Positions 8,540-16,607 of a stretch of DNA of 64,000 nt are shown here, piece after piece (the first letter of the stretch is position 1; each line of letters opens with the position of its first letter). This DNA comes from Plantactinospora sp040120695 (lineage in GTDB: Bacteria; Actinomycetota; Actinomycetes; Mycobacteriales; Micromonosporaceae). The DNA lies in assembly GCF_040120695.1 (NCBI RefSeq), contig NZ_JBEEAC010000002.1, positions 310,001 through 374,000 of the forward strand. The letters are read 5' to 3'. The translations under genes and the position numbers were made by a program. Below the pieces are notes generated by a model, which worked only from the letters and a program-made list of their open reading frames with translations, was not told the origin of the DNA and did not search any database.

Positions 8540-9360
8540 CAACGCGAGAGTAGTCGATCGAGGTAGACCGCTACCCCGTCGTCGTCGTTACGTAGCGTCA
8601 CCTCGTCGGCGGCCCGGCGTACCGTCGGGTGGGCGTTGGAGACCGCCACCCGGCCCCAGCCGGCCCACTCGAACATCGGCAGGTCGTTCGGCATGTCCCC
8701 GAAGACCAGCACCTCGGCCGGGTCGACGCCGAGGGTCTGGGCGACCACCGACAGCCCGGTCGCCTTGTCCACCCCGGGCGGGCAGATCTCGATGAAGCCG
8801 AGCCCCGCCTGGGTGATCGAGGCCTGCTCCGCGGGGATGAGCCGGCGGGCCGTTTCGAGCAGGGCGTCGACGTCGTGGTCGGGCGTCCGGGCGAACGCCT
8901 TGATCACGTCCCTGGCCAGGCAGTCGACCCGGGTCCGCGCCTCGAACCGGTCCTGGTACGGCCAGGTCGCGTCGAAATCCCCCCAGAGGGGAGCATCCGG
9001 GACGTCCAGCGCCTCGACCATCACGGTCAGCGGACCCACCTCGGCCTCCAGCACCCGGAGCAACTCGGCCAGGGCCGGACCGGGCAGCCGCTCGTCGCGG
9101 AGGATCACCGGCCCGGCCGGGTCGGTCTGGTCGACGACCCGACCGCCGCCGGCCATCACCAGAAAGTCGGCGGCCCGGATGTCGTTGCGGGTGAGTTCCG
9201 CCAGCCTGGGCCCGCGCCCGGTGGCGCCCACCACCGGAATCCCGGCGGCCCGGACCCGGTCCAACACCTCGTGGGTGTACGCCGAGACGGTCTCGTCGGT
9301 GCGTACCAGCGTGCCGTCGAGGTCGGTGGCGATCAGCTTCGGCAACCCGGGTCGGGGCAT
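8539..9360 (-). CDS. HAD family phosphatase, Cof type (second copy)
   Basis: A 273-residue HAD hydrolase with motif I ATDLDGTL, motif II GATGRG and motif IV FGDMPND, and the same cap arrangement as the next gene. The ATG is preceded by GGAGGAG. It is followed immediately by its paralogue (one-base stop/start overlap) and lies downstream of serS on the same strand with a 152-bp gap, so a common transcript is possible. Cof-type enzymes act on phosphosugars, nucleotides or PLP precursors; nothing here distinguishes among these. Confidence 0.9.
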   Translation of the reverse strand: MPRPGLPKLIATDLDGTLVRTDETVSAYTHEVLDRVRAAGIPVVGATGRGPRLAELTRNDIRAADFLVMAGGGRVVDQTDPAGPVILRDERLPGPALAELLRVLEAEVGPLTVMVEALDVPDAPLWGDFDATWPYQDRFEARTRVDCLARDVIKAFARTPDHDVDALLETARRLIPAEQASITQAGLGFIEICPPGVDKATGLSVVAQTLGVDPAEVLVFGDMPNDLPMFEWAGWGRVAVSNAHPTVRRAADEVTLRNDDDGVAVYLDRLLSR

Positions 9361-9488
9361 AACTCCTCCTCCACCCCCGCCAACGCGCCAGGCTGGGAGG
9401 ACTCGCCGGACCTGCTGCTACCGGATCAGCCGGCGGTGACGGGGCAGCAACCGTATCTCACCTTCCGGGGTGGCTCCATGACATTTGT

Positions 9489-9504
9489 GTGAAGTGCGCT
9501 TCAC
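9489..9504. terminator. Small hairpin after serS
   Basis: GTGAAG-TGCG-CTTCAC at 9489-9504, just downstream of the serS stop. A 6-bp stem is weak for a terminator; it could be an attenuation or processing hairpin instead. Confidence 0.35.
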
Positions 9505-9512
9505 TGGAGGGT

Positions 9513-10769
9513 TCACTTCGGTTCGAGTACGTCCCGGCCGCCGAGGTAGGGCTGGAGAGCCTTGGGGACCCGTACCGAGCCGTCCGGTTGCTGATGGTTC
9601 TCCAGGATCGGCACCAGCCAGCGGGTGGTGGCCAGGGTGCCGTTCAGGGTCGCCGCCGTCTGCGGCCGGCCCTGTTCGTCGCGGTACCGCACGTTCAGCC
9701 GGCGGGCCTGGAAGGTGGTGCAGTTCGAGGTCGAGGTGACCTCCCGGTAGCGGCCCTGTGACGGTACCCACGCCTCGCAGTCGTACTTGCGGGCCGCACT
9801 GCTGCCCAGGTCGCCCGCTGCCACGTCGATCACCCGGTACGGCAGCTCGACCTTGGCCAGCATCTCCTCCTCCCAGGCCAGCAGCCGGAGGTGCTCGGCG
9901 TGCGCCTCCTCCGGGCGGCAGTAGGAGAACATCTCGACCTTGTCGAACTGGTGCACCCGAATGATGCCCCGGGTGTCCCGGCCGTACGAGCCGGCCTCCC
10001 GGCGGTAGCAGGACGACCAGCCGGCGTACCGGAGCGGCTCGGCGAGATCCAGGATCTCCCCCGAGTGGTACGCCGCCAGCGGCACCTCGCTGGTGCCGAC
10101 CAGGAACAGGTCGTCGGCCTCCAGCCGGTAGATCTCGCTGGCGTGCGAGCCGAGGAAACCGGTCCCCTCCATCGCCTCCGGCTTGACCAGCGACGGGGTG
10201 ATGGTCGGGACGAAGCCGTGTTCCACGGCCTGGGCGACGGCGAGCTGCAGCAGGCCGAGCTGGAGCAGCGCGCCCACCCCGGTCAGGTAGTAGAACCGGC
10301 TGCCCGAGGTCTTCGCGCCGCGCTCGACGTCGATCGCCCGCAGCGCCTCCCCCAGCTCCAGATGGTCGCGTGGGTTCTCGATCTCGGGCCGGGTGCCGAC
10401 CTCGCGGAGTACCACGAAGTCGTCCTCGCCGCCGGCCGGGGTCCCCTCCTCGACCACGTTCGGGATCGCGTACTGCGCCTGGCGCAACGCCGCCTCGGCC
10501 TCGCCGACCGCCGCCTCGGCCGCCTTCACCTCGGTGGAGAGTGCCTTGGTCCGGGCGAGCAGCCCGGCCCTCTCCGCCGGGTCGGCCTTCGGCATCCGCT
10601 TGCCGAGCTGCTTCTGCTCGGCCCGGAGCGCCTCGAAACGCCCGACCGCCGCCCGCCGCTGCTCGTCGGCCCGGAGCAGGTCGTCCACCGCGGACTCGGA
10701 CTCGCCACGGGCACGCTGGCTGGCACGTACGGTATCCGGATCGTCGCGGAGCAGACGCAGGTCAATCAC
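9513..10769 (-). CDS. serS: Seryl-tRNA synthetase
   Basis: A 418-residue class II aminoacyl-tRNA synthetase that charges tRNA-Ser. The N-terminal antiparallel coiled coil spans about residues 30-110 (LRAEQKQLGKRM). Motif 2 lies around CYRREAGSYGRDTRGIIRVH and motif 3 around LNGTLATTRWLVPILEN near the C-terminus. Length is normal for bacterial SerRS. The start is GTG at 10769; TAGGCT lies 8 nt upstream and there is no Shine-Dalgarno, so the transcript is probably leaderless. Confidence 0.97.
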   Translation of the reverse strand: MIDLRLLRDDPDTVRASQRARGESESAVDDLLRADEQRRAAVGRFEALRAEQKQLGKRMPKADPAERAGLLARTKALSTEVKAAEAAVGEAEAALRQAQYAIPNVVEEGTPAGGEDDFVVLREVGTRPEIENPRDHLELGEALRAIDVERGAKTSGSRFYYLTGVGALLQLGLLQLAVAQAVEHGFVPTITPSLVKPEAMEGTGFLGSHASEIYRLEADDLFLVGTSEVPLAAYHSGEILDLAEPLRYAGWSSCYRREAGSYGRDTRGIIRVHQFDKVEMFSYCRPEEAHAEHLRLLAWEEEMLAKVELPYRVIDVAAGDLGSSAARKYDCEAWVPSQGRYREVTSTSNCTTFQARRLNVRYRDEQGRPQTAATLNGTLATTRWLVPILENHQQPDGSVRVPKALQPYLGGRDVLEPK

Positions 10770-10837
10770 GGGAACCGAGCCTACCGGTGCGCGGCGTTGC
10801 CGGTGTATCGAGATACGCCCGCCGAATCCGGGCGGTC

Positions 10838-10950
10838 CGGCGGCTCAGTGCGCGACCTGCCGGTCGATGCGCGACCTGCCGGTCGATGCGCGACCTGCCG
10901 GTCGATGCGCGACCTGCCGGTCGATGCGTGAACGGCGGCTCAGTGCGCGA
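10838..10950. repeat. 19-bp tandem array bracketed by an 18-bp direct repeat
   Basis: Four copies of a 19-bp unit containing GCGACCTGCCGGTCGAT start at 10852, 10871, 10890 and 10909. The array is flanked by two identical 18-bp copies of CGGCGGCTCAGTGCGCGA, at 10838-10855 and 10933-10950. The right copy contains the stop codon of the membrane-protein gene that ends at 10940; the left copy is a displaced duplicate of that gene end. Confidence 0.9.
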
Positions 10951-11743
10951 ACGGCTTGGTCGGGGCGACCGTCAGGTCGATCGGCGGCTGCCGGTCGTCG
11001 TCGTCCTCGTCGGAGACCTCCGCCGCGCCGGCCGCCCGGGGCCGGCGCCACGGCCAGTCGGACTCCTCCGCCGGGACGGGCCCGGCGGGTGCGGCCGGAT
11101 CGGCGGCGAGTGCCGCATCGACCGCGCCTCGCCTGACGAAACGCCCGGCGAGCAGCAGGGCCAGCCCGAGCCCGCAGGTGCCGACGTACGCCAGCACGAG
11201 GCCCTGGCCGTACTCGACGACCAACCCGTCGAGCTGGCCGTACAGCTCCCAGCGGGAGCTGACGGTCTCCAGCGATCCGGTGGTGGCGAGCAGTATCCCG
11301 AGCAGCGCCACTACCCCGGCCAGCCCGGCGACCCGGGCGTTGTGGCGTATCCCGGGTGAGCCGAAGAGGACCAGCGCCAGGCAGCCGATTACCCCGACCA
11401 CTCCGACCAGGTACGCCGTGCCGAACGCCTTCATGTCCGCCACCCCGCTGCCGAGGGTGATCGCGTTCTCGGCGGCCTCGACCGGCATGCTGGTGACCGC
11501 CCAGTCGCCGATCAGTGAGGCGAAGACGGCAGCCGCCCCGGCGGCACCGATCACCGGCACCAGTCGACTGTCCCGGCCGAGCCGGTGCAGGGCCAGCCCG
11601 GCTCGCCCACCGGTAGCCGGAGGGTCGCCCCACGACACGACGCTGGCACCCTCCCGCGTGGTATCCGTCGCGTCACCCGGGCGTGCGGAGTCCCGGGAGC
11701 CGGCCGGTCCGTCCTGGCGGGGGATGGAGACGTCGTCGGGCAT
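10940..11743 (-). CDS. Membrane protein of unknown function (four predicted TM helices)
   Basis: A 267-residue protein I do not recognise. After a polar N-terminus of about 60 residues there are four hydrophobic segments: VIGAAGAAAVFASLIGDWAV, AYLVGVVGVIGCLALVLFG, VAGLAGVVALLGILLATTG and GLVLAYVGTCGLGLALLLAG. A loop carries conserved-looking polar residues between helices three and four (SSRWELYGQLDGLVVEYG). The C-terminus is acidic (DEDDDD). The ATG at 11743 is followed by polar, plausible coding sequence, while the upstream extension reads as shadow. Its last codons and stop are duplicated downstream next to a 19-bp tandem array. Confidence 0.8.
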   Translation of the reverse strand: MPDDVSIPRQDGPAGSRDSARPGDATDTTREGASVVSWGDPPATGGRAGLALHRLGRDSRLVPVIGAAGAAAVFASLIGDWAVTSMPVEAAENAITLGSGVADMKAFGTAYLVGVVGVIGCLALVLFGSPGIRHNARVAGLAGVVALLGILLATTGSLETVSSRWELYGQLDGLVVEYGQGLVLAYVGTCGLGLALLLAGRFVRRGAVDAALAADPAAPAGPVPAEESDWPWRRPRAAGAAEVSDEDDDDRQPPIDLTVAPTKPFAH

Positions 11744-11935
11744 GGTCGATCCCTTCCACGGCGGGCTCCTGGATCGATGATGGCACAGCGGTGGCCCGCC
11801 GGCGCCGTACGCGGGCCGGGGGTGGTCCGTCTGCCGACCCGGACCGTCGCGGGTGCTCGTTGGCTCGGATCGCCGCAACGCACACTGTGACCCGGATCGT
11901 CGCGCGGCCGGGCGCCATGGGCTAGCGTCGGCATT

Positions 11936-12367
11936 ATGCCTATCCGTACCGCATCCGCCCGCTGGCAGGGAAATCTCACCGATGGTTCCGGCACGATCCG
12001 CACCGGAAAGGGCGGGTTCCAGGGGAACTACTCGTTCAAGTCCCGCTTCGAGGAGGGCGAGGGCACCAACCCGGAGGAGCTGATCGGTGCGGCGCACGCC
12101 GGCTGCTACTCGATGGCGTTCTCCAAGGCCCTCGCCGACGCCGGGTTCACGCCGACCTCGGTCGACACCACCGCGCAGGTGCACCTGGACAAGACCGACG
12201 CGGGCATGACCGTCACCCGGATCGACCTCGACACCGTCGGTGAGGTGCCGGGGATCGACGAGACTGAGTTCAACAAGCTCGCCGAGGCGGCCAAGGCAGG
12301 TTGCCCGATCTCCCGGCTGCTCTCGCCCGGGGCCGAGATCTCGCTGAAGGCCCGCCTCACCGCCTGA
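11936..12367 (+). CDS. OsmC family peroxiredoxin
   Basis: A 143-residue OsmC/Ohr-fold protein that reduces organic hydroperoxides with two reactive cysteines. Cys57 (HAGCYSMAF) and Cys123 (AGCPISRLL) are present at the OsmC spacing, as is an Arg near residue 37 (FKSRFEEGEGTNPEEL). The opening RTASARWQGNL and the GEGTNPEELI motif fit the OsmC subgroup rather than Ohr. The ATG at 11936 has TAGCGT 7 nt upstream and no Shine-Dalgarno, so the gene is probably leaderless. No OhrR-type regulator is adjacent. Confidence 0.93.
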   Translation: MPIRTASARWQGNLTDGSGTIRTGKGGFQGNYSFKSRFEEGEGTNPEELIGAAHAGCYSMAFSKALADAGFTPTSVDTTAQVHLDKTDAGMTVTRIDLDTVGEVPGIDETEFNKLAEAAKAGCPISRLLSPGAEISLKARLTA

Positions 12368-12546
12368 TCCTGGCGGCACCCCTCCATCCGTACCGATCGC
12401 GGTGGTCAGGGCAGCTCCCGGTACCCGCCGAGCGCAGCACCGTACGCTCTGATCATCGCGATCGCCGACGTCGGCGCCGCGTCCGGGCGCCCGCCGCACC
12501 TCCCGTCGGGCGCCGGTCCACCCGCCGGGTGCGGCACAATTGAGCG

Positions 12547-12900
12547 GTGCCGGTCGAGATGAGCCGCGAGCGTTTCGAGGAACTGGTCGCCGAGGCCCTC
12601 GACGAGGTGCCGGAGGAGCTGCTCAACCTGATGAGCAACGTCGTCATCCTGGTGGAGGACGACTCACCGGAGGACGGACCCGAACTCCTCGGTCTCTACG
12701 AGGGGCACGCGCTGACCAGCCGGGGCTGGGACTACGCCGGGGTACTGCCCGACCGGATCCTCATCTACCGGCGGCCGATCCTGCGGATCTCTGACAGCGA
12801 GGACGACGTCGTCGACGAGGTCGCTATCACCGTCGTGCACGAGATCGCCCACCACTTCGGCATCGACGACGACCGGCTGCACGACCTCGGCTGGGGCTGA
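12547..12900 (+). CDS. Zincin-like metallopeptidase family protein (DUF1025/PF06262)
   Basis: A 117-residue acidic protein ending in HEIAHHFGIDDDRLHDLGW. HExxH at about residues 98-102 plus the downstream Asp/His is the signature of the small zincin-like family found across actinobacteria. No signal peptide, so it is cytoplasmic. A GTG start at 12547 has CACAAT 8 nt upstream and no Shine-Dalgarno (leaderless); an ATG four codons later is the alternative. Proteolytic activity has been inferred from the fold, not from anything visible beyond the zinc motif. Confidence 0.88.
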   Translation: MPVEMSRERFEELVAEALDEVPEELLNLMSNVVILVEDDSPEDGPELLGLYEGHALTSRGWDYAGVLPDRILIYRRPILRISDSEDDVVDEVAITVVHEIAHHFGIDDDRLHDLGWG

Positions 12901-12993
12901 CCGGCGGCGAGCCGTCCATTCCGACCGCCCTTGGGACCTACCTGCTTGCGGCGGTTGCCTACCCTCGGTCCTCCACCCCTCAGGAGGAACGTG

Positions 12994-13725
12994 ATGCGCA
13001 GCGCCCTGTTTTCGGCAGAGAACCTGGAGAAGGAGTCACACCAGCCCGGCATGCGGCTGCAGAACGCCAAGATGCTGAAGATCGAGCTCAACGGTGAGGC
13101 GATGGCCCGGGTCGGCTCCATGGTCGCGTACCAGGGGCAGGTGCAGTTCCAGGCGCTGGGCTCGGGCGGGCTCGGCAAGTTTCTCAAGCAGAAGCTGACC
13201 GGCGAGGGCGTGCCGCTGATGAAGATCAGCGGTCGGGGCGACGTCTTCCTCGCCGACTACGCGGCGGACGTGCACATCATCGACCTGGAGCCGGGCGACT
13301 CGCTGTCGATCAACGGCTCCAGCGTGCTCGCCTTCGACTCCACCCTCCAGTACGACATCAAGATGGTCGGCGGCGCCGGGATGATGTCGTCGTCCGGGCT
13401 GTTCAACTGCGTCTTCAGCGGCTACGGCCGGATCGCGATCACCACCAAGGGCGCCCCGGTGGTGCTCAACGTCGACGCGCCGACGTACGTCGACCCGCAG
13501 GCCGCGGTGGCCTGGTCGGCGAGCCTGCAGACCGGCTACCACCGGGCCGAGCAGCTCGGCCTCGGCACGCTGCTCGGCCGGCGTACCGGTGAGGCGTTCA
13601 CGATGAGCTTCGCCGGCCAGGGCTTCGTGATCGTCCAACCCTCCGAGGAACCGCCGATCCAGGGCATGGGCCGCCAGGAACAGGGCGGTGGCGGCGGCGG
13701 GCTGCTCAACCAACTGCTGGACTGA
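12994..13725 (+). CDS. AIM24 family protein
   Basis: A 243-residue beta-helix-type protein of the AIM24/DUF124 family. Typical stretches are KMLKIELNGEAMARVGSMVAY near residue 27, GRGDVFLADYAADVHIIDLE and SSVLAFDSTLQYDIKMVGGAGM, followed by a Gly-rich tail. The ATG at 12994 has a perfect AGGAGG 6 nt upstream. Function in bacteria is unknown; mitochondrial AIM24 affects inner-membrane organisation. It is convergent with pheA through a strong shared terminator. Confidence 0.9.
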   Translation: MRSALFSAENLEKESHQPGMRLQNAKMLKIELNGEAMARVGSMVAYQGQVQFQALGSGGLGKFLKQKLTGEGVPLMKISGRGDVFLADYAADVHIIDLEPGDSLSINGSSVLAFDSTLQYDIKMVGGAGMMSSSGLFNCVFSGYGRIAITTKGAPVVLNVDAPTYVDPQAAVAWSASLQTGYHRAEQLGLGTLLGRRTGEAFTMSFAGQGFVIVQPSEEPPIQGMGRQEQGGGGGGLLNQLLD

Positions 13726-13770
13726 CCGGCGTCCCGGGGCGTCCGGGCCGGGCGCCCCGGGACGCCGGTC
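13724..13770. terminator. Strong bidirectional terminator
   Basis: A perfect 18-bp inverted repeat, 13724-13741 (starts GACCGGCGTCCC) and 13753-13770, with an 11-nt loop. It overlaps the stop codons of both the AIM24 gene and pheA and serves the convergent pair. Confidence 0.85.
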
Positions 13771-14725
13771 AGGAGAGTTCGCCGGCACGCAGCCGGGCGA
13801 GCCAGGCCGCCGCGTCGGCGTAGTCGACGTCGGAGAGCCCGGCCGGCGCCGGGACGGGCCGATCGGCCACCGCCGTGGTCCCGCGATGCCTCGGGTACGA
13901 CCCCAGGAAGCGCACCTCGGCGCAGATCCGGCGCAGCCCCTGGAGCGCCTCGCCGACCCGGTCGTCGGCGACGTGCCCGGCGCAGTCGAGGAAGAACGCG
14001 TAGCGCCCGAGCGCCTCGCCGGTGGGCCGGGACTCGATCCGGGTCAGGTTGACCCCGCGCACCGCCAGCTCCATCAGCACGGCGAGCAGCGCGCCGACCC
14101 GGTCGTGCGCGATGTAGACGGCGAGCGAGGTCAGGTCGTCACCGGTCCGGGGCGGCGGCGGTCCCGGCCGGCTGAGCAGCACGAACCGGGTCACCGCGTC
14201 GTCATGGTCGGCGATCTTGTCCGCGAGTACGGCGAGCCGCTGCCGGGCGGCGCCGATCGGCGCGCAGATCGCGGCGTCCTGCTGGCCGTCGGTGGCGGCG
14301 AGCGCCGCGGCGGCGTTGGAGAGCACGTCCACCACGACCGCGTCGGGCAGGTGCTCCCGGAGCCAGCGGCGGCACTGGGTGGACGCCTGCGGGTGGGCTG
14401 CCACGGTGCGCACCTCGGCGAGGCTCCGGCCCGTCGGCGCGGCGAGCACGAACTCGACCGGCAACACCACCTCACGGGTGATCACCAGCGGTTCGCCCTC
14501 GACCATCTCGTCCAGGGTCACCGCCACCGCGCCGCCGATGGAGTTCTCCAGCGGCACCAGCGCGGCGTCGGCGTCACCGGCCCGTACCGCGTCCAGCGCC
14601 TCCGGGACGCTGCGCGCCGGCGTACGCGTGCCGCGCTCGGCAGCCGGGATGGTCCGCAGCGCCTGCTCGGCGAAGGTCCCCTCGGGCCCCAGGTAGACGA
14701 AGTGGGTCGGCGGTGTTCCGGGCAT
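13769..14725 (-). CDS. pheA: Prephenate dehydratase
   Basis: A 318-residue enzyme converting prephenate to phenylpyruvate in phenylalanine synthesis. The catalytic domain opens with FVYLGPEGTFAEQAL and contains LVPLENSIGGAV and the catalytic TRF (DAVTRFVLLS). It is followed by an ACT regulatory domain (LAVYIAHDRVGALLAVLMELAVRGVNL) with the phenylalanine-binding ESRPTGE. No chorismate mutase domain, as usual in actinobacteria. The ATG at 14725 is fixed by TAGGCT 7 nt upstream (leaderless); this -10 box lies inside the 3' end of the upstream lipoprotein gene. Confidence 0.95.
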   Translation of the reverse strand: MPGTPPTHFVYLGPEGTFAEQALRTIPAAERGTRTPARSVPEALDAVRAGDADAALVPLENSIGGAVAVTLDEMVEGEPLVITREVVLPVEFVLAAPTGRSLAEVRTVAAHPQASTQCRRWLREHLPDAVVVDVLSNAAAALAATDGQQDAAICAPIGAARQRLAVLADKIADHDDAVTRFVLLSRPGPPPPRTGDDLTSLAVYIAHDRVGALLAVLMELAVRGVNLTRIESRPTGEALGRYAFFLDCAGHVADDRVGEALQGLRRICAEVRFLGSYPRHRGTTAVADRPVPAPAGLSDVDYADAAAWLARLRAGELS

Positions 14726-14732
14726 GCCGTCC

Positions 14733-14738
14733 AGCCTA
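14733..14738 (-). promoter_or_regulatory. pheA -10 box inside the upstream gene's 3' end
   Basis: TAGGCT on the minus strand ends 7 nt before the pheA ATG and overlaps the stop codon of the lipoprotein gene (ends 14736). This suggests pheA has its own promoter despite being only 10 bp downstream. Confidence 0.5.
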
Positions 14739-15302
14739 CAAACCACCGAACGGCGGGGGTGCGTCACACACCGCCGTCCGCAGTGCCGGCGGCGCCTCGG
14801 CCCGGACCGTGATCGTGCAGACGTCGGTGCCGGCGGTGACCAGCCGCAACTTCCCGGGGCGGCCCCGGGTCACCGCCTGCAACGGCTCCCGGTCGGCCAC
14901 GGTCACGATGCTGTACTGCCAGTCCTCCAGGCAGAGCGGCCCCGTCCGGTAGGTGACCCGGCCGGACCGGGGCAGGTTCGCGGCGCGGCGCAGCAGCGCG
15001 GTCACCTGGTCGCGGCTCGGCGCCCCGGGCGGGCAGGCGACCAGCGCGGTGGGACGGGGCGTCGGCGTTGGCGTCAGGCCCGGGCCGGACGTCGGGGTAC
15101 CGGTGGGACCGACCGTCGGGGTGGGGGTCGCGCGGGTGGGGGTGGCCCCGGGCTCCTGGAGTTCGGGTGGCACGCCACAACCGGCCAGGCCGAGGAGGCA
15201 GCCGGCCAGGGTCAGGCAGCCGAGCAGGGCGCCGACGGCGCGGAGCCGGCCCGCGGCGGGGTCGGGCGACGGGAGACGGAGCACGGCCGGGTCCTCGGGC
15301 AT
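14736..15302 (-). CDS. Putative secreted lipoprotein
   Basis: A 188-residue exported protein. A hydrophobic segment ends in the lipobox LAGCGVPPE, followed by a Thr/Pro/Gly-rich spacer (PTRATPTPTVGPTG). The globular C-terminal domain of about 90 residues carries three cysteines (ACPPG, PLCLEDW, TDVCTITV). The ATG at 15302 gives a normal signal peptide; an ATG at 15359 is possible. I do not recognise the folded domain. Cell-surface attachment via lipid is inferred. Confidence 0.75.
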   Translation of the reverse strand: MPEDPAVLRLPSPDPAAGRLRAVGALLGCLTLAGCLLGLAGCGVPPELQEPGATPTRATPTPTVGPTGTPTSGPGLTPTPTPRPTALVACPPGAPSRDQVTALLRRAANLPRSGRVTYRTGPLCLEDWQYSIVTVADREPLQAVTRGRPGKLRLVTAGTDVCTITVRAEAPPALRTAVCDAPPPFGGL

Positions 15303-15372
15303 AGGTGGCTGCCGTGGGTGGTGTGGCGGATGGTTCCGCCCATGGTAGGGCGTCGCCATGATCGACCACCCG

Positions 15373-15762
15373 TCAGGTGGCGATCCGGTGCCCGAACTGC
15401 CGCAGCGCCGCGAGCGCCTCGACGAGGCGTACCGAGGGGACCAGCAGATAGTCGGTGTCGAACGTCGAGAACGCCACTATATTGACCCGGGCATCGGCCA
15501 GCGGGACGACCAGGGAGGCGAGGATCCCGGTCAGGGCCAGGTCGAGCGGACCGGCCACCTGGAGGCAGCGCCACGGGGTCTCGGCGGTGGCGCCGTCCGG
15601 GACCCGGTCGACCCGACAGATGATCGACAGTTCGGCGCCGCTGCGGGTCACCGACAGCACGCCGGAGTCCGCCGGAGGGCTCAGCAGGCCGGCCGGCACC
15701 GGTGAGCCGGCGGGCAGCCGACACACGGCGTACTCCTCCGGCAGCAGCGCGATGTCCAGCAT
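15373..15762 (-). CDS. ACT domain-containing protein
   Basis: A 129-residue protein of the CASTOR-like double ACT type found in bacteria. The pattern ELSIICRVDRVPDGAT, then CLQVAGPLDLALTGILASLVVPLADARVNIVAFSTFDTDYLLVP is characteristic, the second half being a clear ACT fold. Such proteins bind amino acids and act as sensors. TAAGGT lies 6 nt before the ATG, suggesting a leaderless mRNA. It lies upstream of the lipoprotein and pheA genes on the same strand, but regulation of PheA by it is only a possibility. Confidence 0.85.
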   Translation of the reverse strand: MLDIALLPEEYAVCRLPAGSPVPAGLLSPPADSGVLSVTRSGAELSIICRVDRVPDGATAETPWRCLQVAGPLDLALTGILASLVVPLADARVNIVAFSTFDTDYLLVPSVRLVEALAALRQFGHRIAT

Positions 15763-15934
15763 GAGGAGACCTTACGGGGGGTACGGCAGCGGCCCAACAC
15801 CGCCGTCCGCCGGGATGGCCCGATCGCGACGCACGTCACGTGCGCGAAGCGCTCGCATCTCCGGTACGCCCCCGACCCTGGGGAACGCGCCCAGACCTCG
15901 GAGCCGGGTGCAGACCTCGGCGGAGGAGGAGTGT

Positions 15935-16432
15935 TCAGACCTCGGAGAAGAAGGTGAGCGAGCCGGCGACCCGGCCGTCGGTGAGGATCGGAGTGGCGAT
16001 CGCGTCCACGGTGGTGGCGTCCGGCCCCTGGACCTGGGGGGTGCGGACCCGGAGCAGCCCTCGGGCGAGTCGGCCCGAGTGCAGGGCGAGCAGCGGGGGG
16101 ATCTTCTCGACCTCCTGCTCGATCAGCTCGCCCCGGGCGGCGGTGAAGTCGAGCAGCCGCAGGTCGCTGCCGAGCAGTGGGAGGCCGAGCGCGTCGAGCG
16201 GGGTGCCGAGGCCGAGCAGGTGACAGCAGGACGGTGAGACGGCGGCGATGGTGGTTTCCCGGTCGATCAGCAGGCAGGGCTCGGCGGCCGTCGAGACCGA
16301 CTCGGACCACCGGGCGAGCCCGTCGCGGTGACCTGCCCGGTCGGCGTCGTCGAAGCCGGTGGACCCGTGTCCGAGCGACGAGGTCGTCGGCGTCGGGAAC
16401 GCCTCCGAGATCGAGAGTTCGACGTGGGCCAC
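15935..16432 (-). CDS. PAS domain protein
   Basis: A 165-residue protein with one PAS-like sensor domain at about residues 45-160: ARWSESVSTAAEPCLLIDRETTIAAVSPSCCHLLGL, then PPLLALHSGRLARGLLRVR and ATPILTDGRVAGSLTFF. There is no kinase, HTH or other output domain. The GTG at 16432 is chosen because AGGAGG lies 4 nt upstream; the longer frame to 16546 has no such site. A stand-alone PAS protein probably works through a partner. Ligand unknown. Confidence 0.78.
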   Translation of the reverse strand: MAHVELSISEAFPTPTTSSLGHGSTGFDDADRAGHRDGLARWSESVSTAAEPCLLIDRETTIAAVSPSCCHLLGLGTPLDALGLPLLGSDLRLLDFTAARGELIEQEVEKIPPLLALHSGRLARGLLRVRTPQVQGPDATTVDAIATPILTDGRVAGSLTFFSEV

Positions 16433-16607
16433 CGCGCCTCCTATTTGCCGCACCACGCCCCACGCTAGCCGGTGCCCAGTGGGGCCGCGACCCCCGCGAT
16501 GCGCCGGCCGGTTGGGCCATCCCGCAGCCCCCGCCCGGTACGGCACACGCCCCGCGTCGCTGGGGCGGCGACGGGGCGCCGCCCGGCGGGTGGCGTCGGC
16601 GGTGACG

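Noticed and set aside
10838..10950. Possible CRISPR or attachment site
   Set aside because: 19-bp units directly abut, with no spacers; no integrase or tRNA gene is near.
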